Positions 33,246 through 41,814 of a stretch of 64,000 bases of DNA are shown piece after piece (the stretch's first letter is position 1; each line of letters starts with the position of its first letter). The stretch lies in NCBI RefSeq assembly GCF_000971965.1, contig NZ_LAQP01000021.1, positions 1-64,000 of the forward strand, in the 5' to 3' direction. The position numbers were made by a program, and so were the translations under genes. The notes below the pieces were generated by a model. It made no database searches. It was not told where the DNA came from and was given only the letters and a program-made list of their open reading frames with translations. This stretch comes from Paenibacillus wulumuqiensis (GTDB lineage: Bacteria > Bacillota > Bacilli > Paenibacillales > Paenibacillaceae).

Positions 33246-36200
33246 TTGAATATATCGTCAAAAAGCGCAAGATCACATTGCTGTTCTTCGGGATGCTCAT
33301 CCTCGTAGGTGCCGTTAGCGGATTGGGCCTGCCCAAACAGCTGATGCCGGATATTATCGTCAAGCAGGCCACCGTGACGACGACCTATGCGGGCGCCACA
33401 CCGGAGCTGATGGAGACGACGGTCACCCGTGTCCTGGAATCCAAAATCAAGGAAGTATCCAATCTAAAAACGGTAAGTTCCATTTCTGGAGCCGGGGTAT
33501 CGGTGATCACCCTTGAGACACAGCCCAAAGCCGATGCTCCAGCCGTGTGGAATGAGCTGCGCAAAAAAGTGGAAGATGCCGAGTCGGATCTGCCAAACTC
33601 CGCCGACAAACCGGTGATCAATGATAATCTGACCAAGTCGTTCGTCCAATCGTTTGCTATTTACAACAAGGATTACAATAGCCTGCTCGGACTGCAGGAT
33701 CTGATGACCGACTGGAAAGATCAGCTGCGCTCGGTGGAAGGCGTGACGGATGTAACGGTAAACGGACTGCCGGAGCAGCAGGTACGAATCGAAGCGGATA
33801 TGTCCAGACTGCAGCAGTACGGCATTCCTTGGGAAGCAGTCATGAAGGCGGTCGAGTCCGAGAATAACCGGGTACCTACCGGTACACTGGATTACAAGAA
33901 CCGCAGCTATCAGCTGAAAGTGCCGCTCAACTATCAGGTGGACAGCCTCAAGGATATCGTCGTATTCCGCACTTCCCAGGGTACGCCCGTCTACCTCAAA
34001 GATGTAGCCACCGTCAAAATGACCATCGAAAAAGCCGAGTATATGAGCTATTATAACGGCCAGCCGTCCATCTCCATCCTGATCAACAGTGAAGTCGGCT
34101 CGGACGTGCCACAGGTGTATGAACGGGTCAACGCCAAGATGGATGAACTGAAACCGACACTGCCTGCCACGATGAAGATCACTTCCTTATTTGCCCAAAA
34201 AGACGAGACTGATCGCATATTCGACAATCTGCTGCATGAGACCATGATCGCAATTGCGGTTGTCGTGATCGTCTGCATGCTCGGGCTGAACTGGCTCACG
34301 TCGTCCTTTGTCGCGCTGGCGATACCGATATCGGTAGCTATCGCGATGATCCTGCTGCCGGTGATGGGCATTACGCTCAATCAGATTACGGTAGTCGGGC
34401 TGATTATCGTGCTGGGGATTCTGGTCGATGATGCTGTCGTCGTCAACGATAATATTGAGAGGCGGCTGTCCGTACTGCGGGAGAATCCGCATGATGCGTC
34501 GATCCGGGGAACCAAGGAAGTCGCGATCTCCATTCTGACAGCGACGCTATCGACGATTGCCGCCTTTGCACCATTGATGTTCCTGAGCGGGGATGTCGGT
34601 GCATTTATCAAGCCGATCCCGGTCGTGATCTCGCTGGCAATGCTTGCCTCCATGGCAATGTCGCTGACGATTATCCCGATTTTCCGGGAATGGTATGAAC
34701 GCCGCAATATATTGAAAGGCAAAAAAAGCCTCAGCGACAAGCCTGTCGGCCTGCTGGGCAAGCAGATTCAGATGGCTTCGGATACGTATGCCCACCGAAT
34801 GATGCCCGGCGTGCTGAAACGGCCGATGCTGATCGCGCTGCTCGGATTGATTATCAGTACGGCGATCTACGGATTGGCAGTATTTACACCGGTGCAGCTG
34901 TTCCCGCGCTCCAGTAATGCGGAGCTGACGATGGATATTACGATGCCTACCGGTTCGTCGATCCAGGATACGAACAAGACAGTACAGGAAATGGCCGCCT
35001 GGGTGAAGCAGCAGCCGGGAGTGCAGAATATTTCCTATTCCGCTGGTGGCACGGCAGCGCCGCTCTTTTACAATATTACGAATATAGCGAGCTTCTCTAC
35101 GACTCAGGCCCAGATTCTGCTCAAAGGGGACAGTGAACAGCTCGATAGCACCAAGGCAGTGACCGATTGGCCGCTGCTGCTCAAAGAGAAGTTCCCGCAA
35201 GTCAGCACAGCGGTCAAGCAGACCGAGCTGGGCATTCCGGTCGGCAAGCCAGTCTCGATCCGGGTCACCGGTACCAATCTGGATGAGCTGCGTAAGCTGA
35301 CCGAACAGGTCAAAAATGTAGTTGCAGCGACCAGCGGTACCAGCAACGTAACCGACAGCATGGGCATTCAGAATTACACGCTGGATTTTGAGGTGAATAA
35401 GCCTGCGCTGGACCGGTATAATGTGAGTTACGAGAATCTGACTCGAACACTGCTCATGATGGGCACCGGTGTCAGTGTGGGTGACTTTGATAATGGCAAA
35501 GATCTGGTCGATATCAAGATCTTTATGAAAGATGCCTCTACGGTGGACCCATCGATCCTGTTCCAGCAGGTCAATGTGACGAACTCGGATAATGTTCAGG
35601 TTCCGCTGTCCCAGCTCGTCGATATTCGCCCGGACTTTTCGATCAAGCAGATTAACCATTACAATCTGTCCCGTGTGAATACAATCGAAGCGGACGTAAC
35701 CGGACGTACCGCCACAGAAGCGATGTCCGATATTACCGCCGGTCTGAACAAAATCAATTTCCCGCAGGGCTATTCATGGGAAGCGGGCGGTGAGACCTCC
35801 AAGCAGTCGGATATTTTCATCGATCTCGCCAAGCTGTTCGCTGTGGTCGTGGTATTGATTCTAATTCTGATTACGATGCAGTTCTACTCGCTGTGGATTC
35901 CGCTGATCGTCATGACGACCGTCTATCTGGCGGCAGCAGGCGGGGTGCTGGGGCTGTTCATCAGTCAGACGCCAATCGGCTTCATGTCCATTATGGGGAT
36001 TATCTCTCTGGCCGGTATCGTGGTGCGTAACGGGATTGTACTGATCGAATTTATCGAGGATGCCCGGCATGAAGGGCTGGAGATGAAGGAAGCGATTATT
36101 CAGGCAGCCTCGGCCCGATTCCGTCCGATTCTGCTGACGTCGCTCGCCGCGATTGTAGCACTGCTGCCGATGGCTACCGTGGGAGAGGAACTGTTCCGTC

Positions 36201-36373
36201 CGCTGGCGATTGCCATCGTGTTTGGTCTCGTATTCTCCACTGTACTGACACTATTCGTCGTGCCATCGCTGTATATGGTAATGGCCCGCCGTGATGACAA
36301 GCGCAAAGCCAAGCGTGCAGAAGAGGATGCGGAGTACGAAGCCAGACTGAAGCAGGGGTATACCGAAGTATAA
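33242..36373 (+). CDS. RND family efflux transporter (AcrB/SwrC-like)
   Basis: A 1043-residue pump whose ATGA start overlaps the end of the membrane-fusion gene. Two homologous halves each have a TM helix, a large extracellular porter loop and five more TM helices. The proton-relay motif GILVDDAVVVNDNIERRL lies in TM4, and GIVVRNGIVLIEFIEDARHEG in the second half, with one acidic and one basic residue as in other RND proteins. Closest in kind are Gram-positive pumps such as SwrC (YerP), which export lipopeptides and other amphiphiles. The substrate here is a guess. The operon is closed by the terminator at 36425. Confidence 0.92.
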   Translation: MIEYIVKKRKITLLFFGMLILVGAVSGLGLPKQLMPDIIVKQATVTTTYAGATPELMETTVTRVLESKIKEVSNLKTVSSISGAGVSVITLETQPKADAPAVWNELRKKVEDAESDLPNSADKPVINDNLTKSFVQSFAIYNKDYNSLLGLQDLMTDWKDQLRSVEGVTDVTVNGLPEQQVRIEADMSRLQQYGIPWEAVMKAVESENNRVPTGTLDYKNRSYQLKVPLNYQVDSLKDIVVFRTSQGTPVYLKDVATVKMTIEKAEYMSYYNGQPSISILINSEVGSDVPQVYERVNAKMDELKPTLPATMKITSLFAQKDETDRIFDNLLHETMIAIAVVVIVCMLGLNWLTSSFVALAIPISVAIAMILLPVMGITLNQITVVGLIIVLGILVDDAVVVNDNIERRLSVLRENPHDASIRGTKEVAISILTATLSTIAAFAPLMFLSGDVGAFIKPIPVVISLAMLASMAMSLTIIPIFREWYERRNILKGKKSLSDKPVGLLGKQIQMASDTYAHRMMPGVLKRPMLIALLGLIISTAIYGLAVFTPVQLFPRSSNAELTMDITMPTGSSIQDTNKTVQEMAAWVKQQPGVQNISYSAGGTAAPLFYNITNIASFSTTQAQILLKGDSEQLDSTKAVTDWPLLLKEKFPQVSTAVKQTELGIPVGKPVSIRVTGTNLDELRKLTEQVKNVVAATSGTSNVTDSMGIQNYTLDFEVNKPALDRYNVSYENLTRTLLMMGTGVSVGDFDNGKDLVDIKIFMKDASTVDPSILFQQVNVTNSDNVQVPLSQLVDIRPDFSIKQINHYNLSRVNTIEADVTGRTATEAMSDITAGLNKINFPQGYSWEAGGETSKQSDIFIDLAKLFAVVVVLILILITMQFYSLWIPLIVMTTVYLAAAGGVLGLFISQTPIGFMSIMGIISLAGIVVRNGIVLIEFIEDARHEGLEMKEAIIQAASARFRPILLTSLAAIVALLPMATVGEELFRPLAIAIVFGLVFSTVLTLFVVPSLYMVMARRDDKRKAKRAEEDAEYEARLKQGYTEV

Positions 36374-36424
36374 GCAAAGCATAAAAAGAATGAGTTACAA
36401 GAAGCACTGATAAGCATAAAAGCC

Positions 36425-36491
36425 AAAAAAGCGATCCTCCCTCTGACACGGCAGATAACTGCCAGTATGCAGTAGGAGGATTGCTTTTTTT
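36425..36491 (+). terminator. Strong terminator of the efflux operon
   Basis: AAAAAAGCGATCCTCC (36425-36440) pairs with GGAGGATTGCTTTTTTT (36475-36491), with one G-U. A small nested hairpin, GGCAG-ATAA-CTGCC, lies within the loop. It could also stop minus-strand transcription coming from 36584. Confidence 0.9.
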
Positions 36492-36583
36492 GCTATCCGA
36501 CAGGCGCTCTCTCGTAATCACAGCTGTCCACTGCGTTAGAACCTGGACTACTTTTTGTTGAGTATAACTGATCTTGCCCGAGT

Positions 36584-37708
36584 TCAGCGAATAATGCCGA
36601 CAATATCGGTAACCACCTGTTGGTCTTCCATATACACCGAGAGATGATCACCGTCCGGACTCCAGCGGATCGACTCATTGTATCCCTGAATCTCGCTTGT
36701 CAGCGGAATGGTCTTGCCTGTGCGCTGATCAAAAATATACAGACCTTTTAGGCCCTGCTGACTTTCCTGATAAATGGTAAACGCCAGCAGTTCTCCATCC
36801 GGCGACCAGGCGGGACGGCCGAGCAGGGTTCCTTCACCGACGCTTCCTTTGACTTTGCCGCTGGCATCCATCACGATCAGCCGGAAAGGCTCCGATGTAT
36901 TCCATTTCACCTGCTGGATCACAATGGATTGACCATCCGGCGAGACCGAGAAATCGGCTACATTGGAAGCGACCACGGTCGCCTGCAGATCGGCTGTCGT
37001 GAAGCGGTTCAGCGTAGTATATCCCTGGCCGTCACTGGCGAGATAATAGATACGGTCTCCAACCTTTTCTACATGGCTGATGCCTTCAGTCGGATGGGGC
37101 TCACGGAACTTCAGCAGGGTGGACTTGCCCTGCAGATCGATCAGCCGTACACCGGTCTTCGGTGACCCTGCGATTAACTGCTCATTATCGGCCCATCGTA
37201 TCTCATTGACCATATCCATATCTCCGATCGGGGTCACTTTATCGGTATCCCGGTCCAGAATATAGCCATGGATCACATATTTATCATCTGCCTGGCCTTC
37301 TGTAAAATACACATGTCTGCCGTCCGGCGAAGCTTCGGCCAGATACTGCGGAGCTTTGCGCTCGGGAGTGAGCGGAGTCGACTGTCGGGTAGAGAGATGG
37401 TGGACGAGCAGCCGATCATTTTTGTTCAGCAGCAACTCATCGGCGCTGAGCCAGGTACGGGCATACACATGGTCCAGCTTGTCGACCGAAGAGAGCATGA
37501 CAGTCGGCTGCTTGCCGGCTGCAGCGGAATCATCCTGTATAACCGTAAGCTGCTGTTCTCCGCTGCCTGTAGTCACACTGTCACTACCGCATCCGCCGAG
37601 CAGCAGCATCAGCGCCAGCATCATGCTGCTTATACTGCCTGCCTTGGTCAGTCCATATCGCCGGGAAGAAGGGGGGCGTCTTGCAGTGAATTTTCTAAAA
37701 TCAATCAT
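36584..37708 (-). CDS. Lipoprotein with TolB-like beta-propeller
   Basis: A 374-residue protein with a long basic leader, a hydrophobic segment and lipobox LLGGC (about residue 40). The mature part shows repeats of the WD40-like/TolB type: ASPDGRHVYFTEG, SPDGQSIVIQQV, AWSPDGELLAFTIY and RWSPDGDHLSVYM. It is expected to fold as a propeller outside the membrane and bind proteins or sugars. A DPP-IV-like enzyme is ruled out by the missing hydrolase domain. Confidence 0.8.
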   Translation of the reverse strand: MIDFRKFTARRPPSSRRYGLTKAGSISSMMLALMLLLGGCGSDSVTTGSGEQQLTVIQDDSAAAGKQPTVMLSSVDKLDHVYARTWLSADELLLNKNDRLLVHHLSTRQSTPLTPERKAPQYLAEASPDGRHVYFTEGQADDKYVIHGYILDRDTDKVTPIGDMDMVNEIRWADNEQLIAGSPKTGVRLIDLQGKSTLLKFREPHPTEGISHVEKVGDRIYYLASDGQGYTTLNRFTTADLQATVVASNVADFSVSPDGQSIVIQQVKWNTSEPFRLIVMDASGKVKGSVGEGTLLGRPAWSPDGELLAFTIYQESQQGLKGLYIFDQRTGKTIPLTSEIQGYNESIRWSPDGDHLSVYMEDQQVVTDIVGIIR

Positions 37709-37830
37709 TCAAATATCTCCTTTGCCATCAGGCTGTGGTCGCTGACACAGGTAAGATAACTGGGAAAAGGCAGCTGCTTCGGTAAGTATAGAGGGGAAAA
37801 GTTGCCGCAATATATCGGAATGTATCCAAC

Positions 37831-37853
37831 TTGTAAATAAAACCGGTTTACAA
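37831..37853. promoter_or_regulatory. Inverted repeat in the divergent intergenic region
   Basis: TTGTAAATAAAACCGGTTTACAA contains the arms TTGTAAA and TTTACAA and a nested 10-bp palindrome, AAACCGGTTT. It lies between divergent genes (37708 minus, 37985 plus) and may be an operator or overlap a promoter. No regulator can be assigned. Confidence 0.35.
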
Positions 37854-37984
37854 ACTTTCCGGCAGCAACATACAAATAGTTCACTTCGTGCTATCATTAG
37901 ATTATACAAGGCGCTTACATACAGCCGGTTGGTCGGCAGACACTCTGGCTTGAGATGCACGCTGCACTGGAGGTGAACGTATCC

Positions 37985-38248
37985 ATGACAATGACGATTG
38001 AAGAGAGAAAGCAATTGAGAATGAAGCTGCTCCAGGATCTGTACGAATACCATTTCGGCCCGGATGAGAAGTCCTATAATCTGCCCGGACCCAAGAAAAA
38101 TACCGGCCCGCTCACGGACAAGGAGACCCGGCTCGCCTACGATTATCTCAGCAAAAAAGGCCTGATTGAGATCAAGGACGTTGTCGGTTTTATCCACTTT
38201 TCCATTACGCCTTACGGTATTGATGTCATCGAAGAAACAGCCAAGTGA
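37985..38248 (+). CDS. Small winged-helix-like protein
   Basis: An 87-residue protein from ATG 37985 (GGAGGTGA upstream; a start at 37955 has no such site). It has the order helix-helix-strand-strand: TIEERKQLRMKLLQDLYEYHF, KETRLAYDYLSKKGLIEIK, GFIHFSITPYGIDVIEET. The end of the sequence, L-x-KGLI-x-x-K-x-x-V-x-x-I-x-x-x-I-T-P-x-G, is typical of winged-helix domains. DNA binding is likely but unproven. Confidence 0.65.
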   Translation: MTMTIEERKQLRMKLLQDLYEYHFGPDEKSYNLPGPKKNTGPLTDKETRLAYDYLSKKGLIEIKDVVGFIHFSITPYGIDVIEETAK

Positions 38249-38306
38249 TAAGCTTGGTTCCCGGTATATCCCCAAGTCGCTTCCGCTTTTGCCGGAACGG
38301 CTTTTT

Positions 38307-39938
38307 TCATGTGCGCGGAAGTTCCAGAATGATCCGGTTGCCCTGCGAACCCGAAGCATGAATATACAATCGTCCGCCCATTCGTTCCGCCAGTCGGCGG
38401 GCGAGAGGCAGTCCCAGCCCGGTGCCGCTGCCTGTGCGGGAGCGGTCGCTGCTGAGCGTTGTATACGGCTCAAATACGGCTTCCCACTTTTCCTCCGGGA
38501 TCAGCGGTCCCGAATTGCTGATCGCTACTCGTATCTTATTCATTGGAGATGAAGACGGAGGGGTAGAAGAAGCCGGAGCGGTCAGATGAGCATGATCATC
38601 CAGCGGAGCAATGTGAATCCAGCCCTGTTCCGGTAAATTGTACTTGACCGCATTGTCCAGCAGATTCAGCAGGATATGCATCAGATGCCCATGATCCGCT
38701 TGCACTTCGGTGATAATCGGTTCAGCAGTCAATTGCAGACCTGCGGCAGCGGCTTTGCCGCAGGTTCGTTCGATAGCCTCCTGCAGCACATCATTCAGCT
38801 GCAGCGCCTCGGTACTCATTTCAAAATCATACTTGTCCAGCAGCGAGAGCCGGATGGAGTCCTCGATCAGACTGATCAGCCGCCGGATCTCCGATGAGAT
38901 GCTGGCGCTTGCTTCGTGCACCAGCTGGGGATCATCCCCGTACATCTCCAGCAGATCCGCATAGGCCTGAATGGAAGTGGCCGGCGTCTTCAGCTCATGA
39001 CTGATATTGCCGATAAATGCCTTTTGCAGCTGTTCAAGTTCGCTCAGCCGGGTGACTGCCTGCTCCAGCTGCTGCTTCTCGCTCTGCAGCTCCTGGATGC
39101 TGCGGCGGATCATCCCGCCCATATGCACAATCCCGTCCCCGAGCTGTCCAAGTTCATCCCTGCGTCGCAGCAGGCTCTGCTGCTCATTCGGATACTGGCC
39201 GCCAGCAATTGAACGGGACTCTGCCATCAGCTTGTGAATGTCCGATGTCTGCCGCCGGATATAGAACCAGCCGATCACAAAGCTCACCAGCAGTACAACC
39301 GCACCTGTCCGCATACAGAGCAGCAGTGTATTATGGTAAAAATCCTGCTGCTGTGCAATCGACAGATGCAGCTGCACCGCGCCAAGCAGCCCATCCGGTC
39401 CCTGCACCGGAGCCAGATAGAGGATGGAGGAGCCCTGGGTAATATAAGCCGTCTTGCCCTGAAGCGCATACGGTAGGGCAGAGCTTGTATCCGTTCGGCG
39501 GGCAAGCGGTTGGGAGTCCCCAACCAGCTGTCCCTGCGCATCATAGACAATCACACGCATATTGCCGGACAGACCGAGATCAACAGCCAGTTCCGAACCG
39601 CGGCGCTGCATAAATTGCTCGGGTGTCAGACGCGCCCCGGTCAGATATTCCTGCCGGATGCGCATCTCCATATTCCGGCTCTGATCCTGCAGCTGGTACT
39701 CTGTCTGCTCACGCTGATTGGCCCGGATTCCGGATAGAACGAGCGTACTAAGTATGACGATGGTAAAAACAAGCAGGGCGCCGAGAAACAGCGGGAACTT
39801 CCAGCGCAGACTGAGCCCCTGACGACGATATAGCCGCGTATCCCCTGCAGATGCAGCCTCTGCATCGTTAGCGGGGGGCATACGATCATGATCTGCTCTG
39901 GAACCCGGCAGCTGCGGAGAAGGAGACGACCCGGCCAT
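38307..39938 (-). CDS. Sensor histidine kinase
   Basis: A 543-residue two-component kinase. Two TM helices (about 45-67 and 205-227) flank an extracellular sensor domain of about 135 residues. A HAMP linker follows, then a coiled region, the HisKA domain with ISHELKTPATSIQAYADLLEMYGD (phospho-His), and an HATPase_c domain with LMHILLNLLDNAVKYN (N box), RVAISNSGPLIP (G1) and TGSGTGLGLPLARRL (G2). A proline/serine-rich insert (about 455-475) sits in the ATPase domain. Its start codon overlaps the stop of the response-regulator gene (TGATG), so the two are coupled. The signal is unknown. Confidence 0.93.
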   Translation of the reverse strand: MAGSSPSPQLPGSRADHDRMPPANDAEAASAGDTRLYRRQGLSLRWKFPLFLGALLVFTIVILSTLVLSGIRANQREQTEYQLQDQSRNMEMRIRQEYLTGARLTPEQFMQRRGSELAVDLGLSGNMRVIVYDAQGQLVGDSQPLARRTDTSSALPYALQGKTAYITQGSSILYLAPVQGPDGLLGAVQLHLSIAQQQDFYHNTLLLCMRTGAVVLLVSFVIGWFYIRRQTSDIHKLMAESRSIAGGQYPNEQQSLLRRRDELGQLGDGIVHMGGMIRRSIQELQSEKQQLEQAVTRLSELEQLQKAFIGNISHELKTPATSIQAYADLLEMYGDDPQLVHEASASISSEIRRLISLIEDSIRLSLLDKYDFEMSTEALQLNDVLQEAIERTCGKAAAAGLQLTAEPIITEVQADHGHLMHILLNLLDNAVKYNLPEQGWIHIAPLDDHAHLTAPASSTPPSSSPMNKIRVAISNSGPLIPEEKWEAVFEPYTTLSSDRSRTGSGTGLGLPLARRLAERMGGRLYIHASGSQGNRIILELPRT

Positions 39939-40621
39939 CAGACCGATTCCGCCTTGTAGCCGATTCCGTACACGGTCTGCAGGATGGCCTGGTGCTCACC
40001 GAGCTTTTTGCGCAGCCGCTGGATATGAATATCCACCGTCCGTGTCTCTCCGGGAAAGTCGATTCCCCAGACGAGCTCCAATAGTTCTTCCCGGGTGTAT
40101 ACACGGCTCGGATGTGTAATGAGCAGAGCCAGCAGATCGAATTCCTTGGGAGTCAGTTCCAGCTGCTGCTGTCCGGCTGCAGCGCGGCGGCTGGAAGGCT
40201 GCACTTCCACAGTGCCGAGCCGCTGCGGTGTATCCGGCCAAGCGGGAGCACTCTCACGTTCCACCCGGCGGGCCAGTGCCTTGATCCGTGCGATCAATTC
40301 ACGAATATCGAACGGCTTGGACACAAAATCATCGGCTCCAAGCTCTAGCCCGATCACTTTATCCACGATATCCGACTTGGCGGTGAGCAGCAGAATGCCG
40401 AGTCCTTTGCGATGATCCAGCTGCCTACATACTTCATAGCCATCCATGCCGGGCATCATCACATCCAGTACCAGTACATCCGGTTTGAACGTAGTGACTC
40501 GTGCGAGTGCATCCCGGCCATCTACAGCGGTCTCCACAGTGAAGTGTTCCCGCTTCAGCGCATAGGCAATTGAGTTGCGAATGCTGACTTCATCATCGGC
40601 AATCAGTATTTTTATGGACAT
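39938..40621 (-). CDS. OmpR/PhoB family response regulator
   Basis: A 227-residue regulator from the ATG at 40621 (GGAAG upstream; 40627 is an in-frame alternative). The receiver domain has the acidic pair ADDE, phospho-acceptor VLVLDVMMPGMDGYEV and conserved Lys in FVSKPFDIREL. The C-terminal winged helix has LELTPKEFDLLALLITHPSRVYTREELLELVWG and VDIHIQRLRKKLG. It is first in a two-gene unit with the kinase. Confidence 0.94.
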   Translation of the reverse strand: MSIKILIADDEVSIRNSIAYALKREHFTVETAVDGRDALARVTTFKPDVLVLDVMMPGMDGYEVCRQLDHRKGLGILLLTAKSDIVDKVIGLELGADDFVSKPFDIRELIARIKALARRVERESAPAWPDTPQRLGTVEVQPSSRRAAAGQQQLELTPKEFDLLALLITHPSRVYTREELLELVWGIDFPGETRTVDIHIQRLRKKLGEHQAILQTVYGIGYKAESV

Positions 40622-40768
40622 GGTCATCTTCCTTTTGTGTCGATATTATGGTGTGGGCGAAGTTCCTGTTCTGCATCTTCAAGTTTGGCATATTCATCTT
40701 TTATACATTCAAATTATCTATATATTCAAGTTCTATATACGCTATAGTATTGTTCTCTGCATATAACA

Positions 40769-40797
40769 AGAAGCCCTGCTGCAGAGCAGAGCTTCTG
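40769..40797 (-). terminator. Hairpin downstream of the CBS gene
   Basis: AGAAGCCCTGC pairs with GCAGAGCTTCT (one mismatch) around a short loop in the space between the CBS-pair gene and the two-component genes. The T-run is weak, so this may be only a partial terminator. Confidence 0.45.
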
Positions 40798-40865
40798 TAT
40801 AATGAACAGGCATGATGCGAAGGTTCGGTTAATATCCCTTTTCAAAAAGGAAAGGCGCCTGTGTA

Positions 40866-41270
40866 TTAATCGGTAATATTATCGGTATAATAAGCGATGA
40901 TGTCCTTGCGGCGAATAATGCCGAGGAAGATTCCCTGGCTGTCGACGACCGGTACGAAGTTCTGATCCGCGGCCAGCGTGAGCATATCCTCCATATTGGC
41001 AGTGATTTCTACGCTCTCATTATGTACACGCCGCTGCAGATGGGCGATCGGAATATCGCGCATCGCTTCAAAGTTCAGATTGAACGAATTTTTTAGTTTC
41101 CAGAGCAGATCGCCCTCGGACAGGGTGCCCACGTATTTACCCTCATCATCGATGATCGGGATTGCCGTGTAATGATGGCGCTCCAGATCTTCCATGGCCT
41201 CCATCATTGATATAGAGGAAGTTATATAGGCGACCTGCTCTTTGGGCAGCAGAAAGTAGGATATTTGCAT
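40866..41270 (-). CDS. CBS-pair protein (CbpB/YkuL-like)
   Basis: A 134-residue protein starting at the ATG at 41270 (AAAGGAG upstream; longer frames have no RBS). It is made almost entirely of two CBS motifs: AYITSSISMMEAMEDLERHHYTAIPIIDDEGKYVGTLSEGDLL, then IPIAHLQRRVHNESVEI and FVPVVDSQGIFLGIIRRKDII. CBS pairs bind adenine nucleotides. Short Firmicute proteins of this form bind c-di-AMP (CbpB/DarB), so this is a candidate c-di-AMP receptor (inference). Confidence 0.85.
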   Translation of the reverse strand: MQISYFLLPKEQVAYITSSISMMEAMEDLERHHYTAIPIIDDEGKYVGTLSEGDLLWKLKNSFNLNFEAMRDIPIAHLQRRVHNESVEITANMEDMLTLAADQNFVPVVDSQGIFLGIIRRKDIIAYYTDNITD

Positions 41271-41604
41271 GGGTTGACACTCCTTTACATCTAATGTAAT
41301 CAATAATAGTCTTATTAAAACACATTTTGGCGTTTGTGTGTAAAGGTTTACAGCTTTGTATCCATCGCTCTGTTCCTGACAGCATAGCAGATAGGTGGCG
41401 GATAGAAGGCCGAGCAGCATTCGGCCAAACCGATGACTATGTACCGTAGGATGGAACAACCCGGCAATGGACGAGACAGCATCTCTATATATGTGAACAG
41501 AACAGTCCGGAACTGGACAGACACTGCATAATCTGTAGCTGCATAGAGAATATATAAAATAGATAAATACTGCAAATCCATATATGCAGAAAGAAGGAAT
41601 ATCC
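41271..41604. other. Intergenic region (334 bp)
   Basis: Holds the upstream region of the CBS gene and AT-rich DNA before a kinase fragment. No conserved site or gene was recognised. Confidence 0.5.
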
Positions 41605-41727
41605 ATGATAATTATGATCAATGGTGCTTTTGGTACAGGCAAGAGCACAGTTGCCGAGCAGCTTCATCAGCTGCTCCCGGACAGCATGATTTATGATCCG
41701 GAGGAGGTAACTGCAAAAAGCGGCTGA
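41605..41727 (+). pseudogene. Truncated P-loop kinase-like gene (N-terminal fragment)
   Basis: ATG 41605 with AAGGAAT upstream begins MIIMINGAFGTGKSTVAEQL and continues to DPEEV, a textbook Walker A start of an AAA_33/TmrB-like small kinase of about 180 residues. After 36 codons the family match ends and the frame stops at 41725-41727 (40 residues in all). The stop lies inside the terminator of the convergent gene at 41815, so the rest of the gene was probably lost by deletion. Confidence 0.7.
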
Positions 41728-41740
41728 TACCAGCCGCTTC
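41714..41740 (-). terminator. Terminator of the LRR-like gene
   Basis: AAGCGGCTG and CAGCCGCTT form a perfect 9-bp stem with a 4-nt loop. Read on the minus strand it is followed by TTT, ending transcription from 41815. Confidence 0.8.
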
Positions 41741-41814
41741 CTTGATCCTCTATCTGATTTCGGCGGACCTGCAGTCTGTCTACCCAATCGACTTACCGTA
41801 TTCGAATCCATCTT

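Noticed and set aside
34547-35659. Long minus-strand open frame opposite the RND pump gene
   Set aside because: It is a shadow of the well-supported plus-strand pump gene; the translation has no domain and no RBS.
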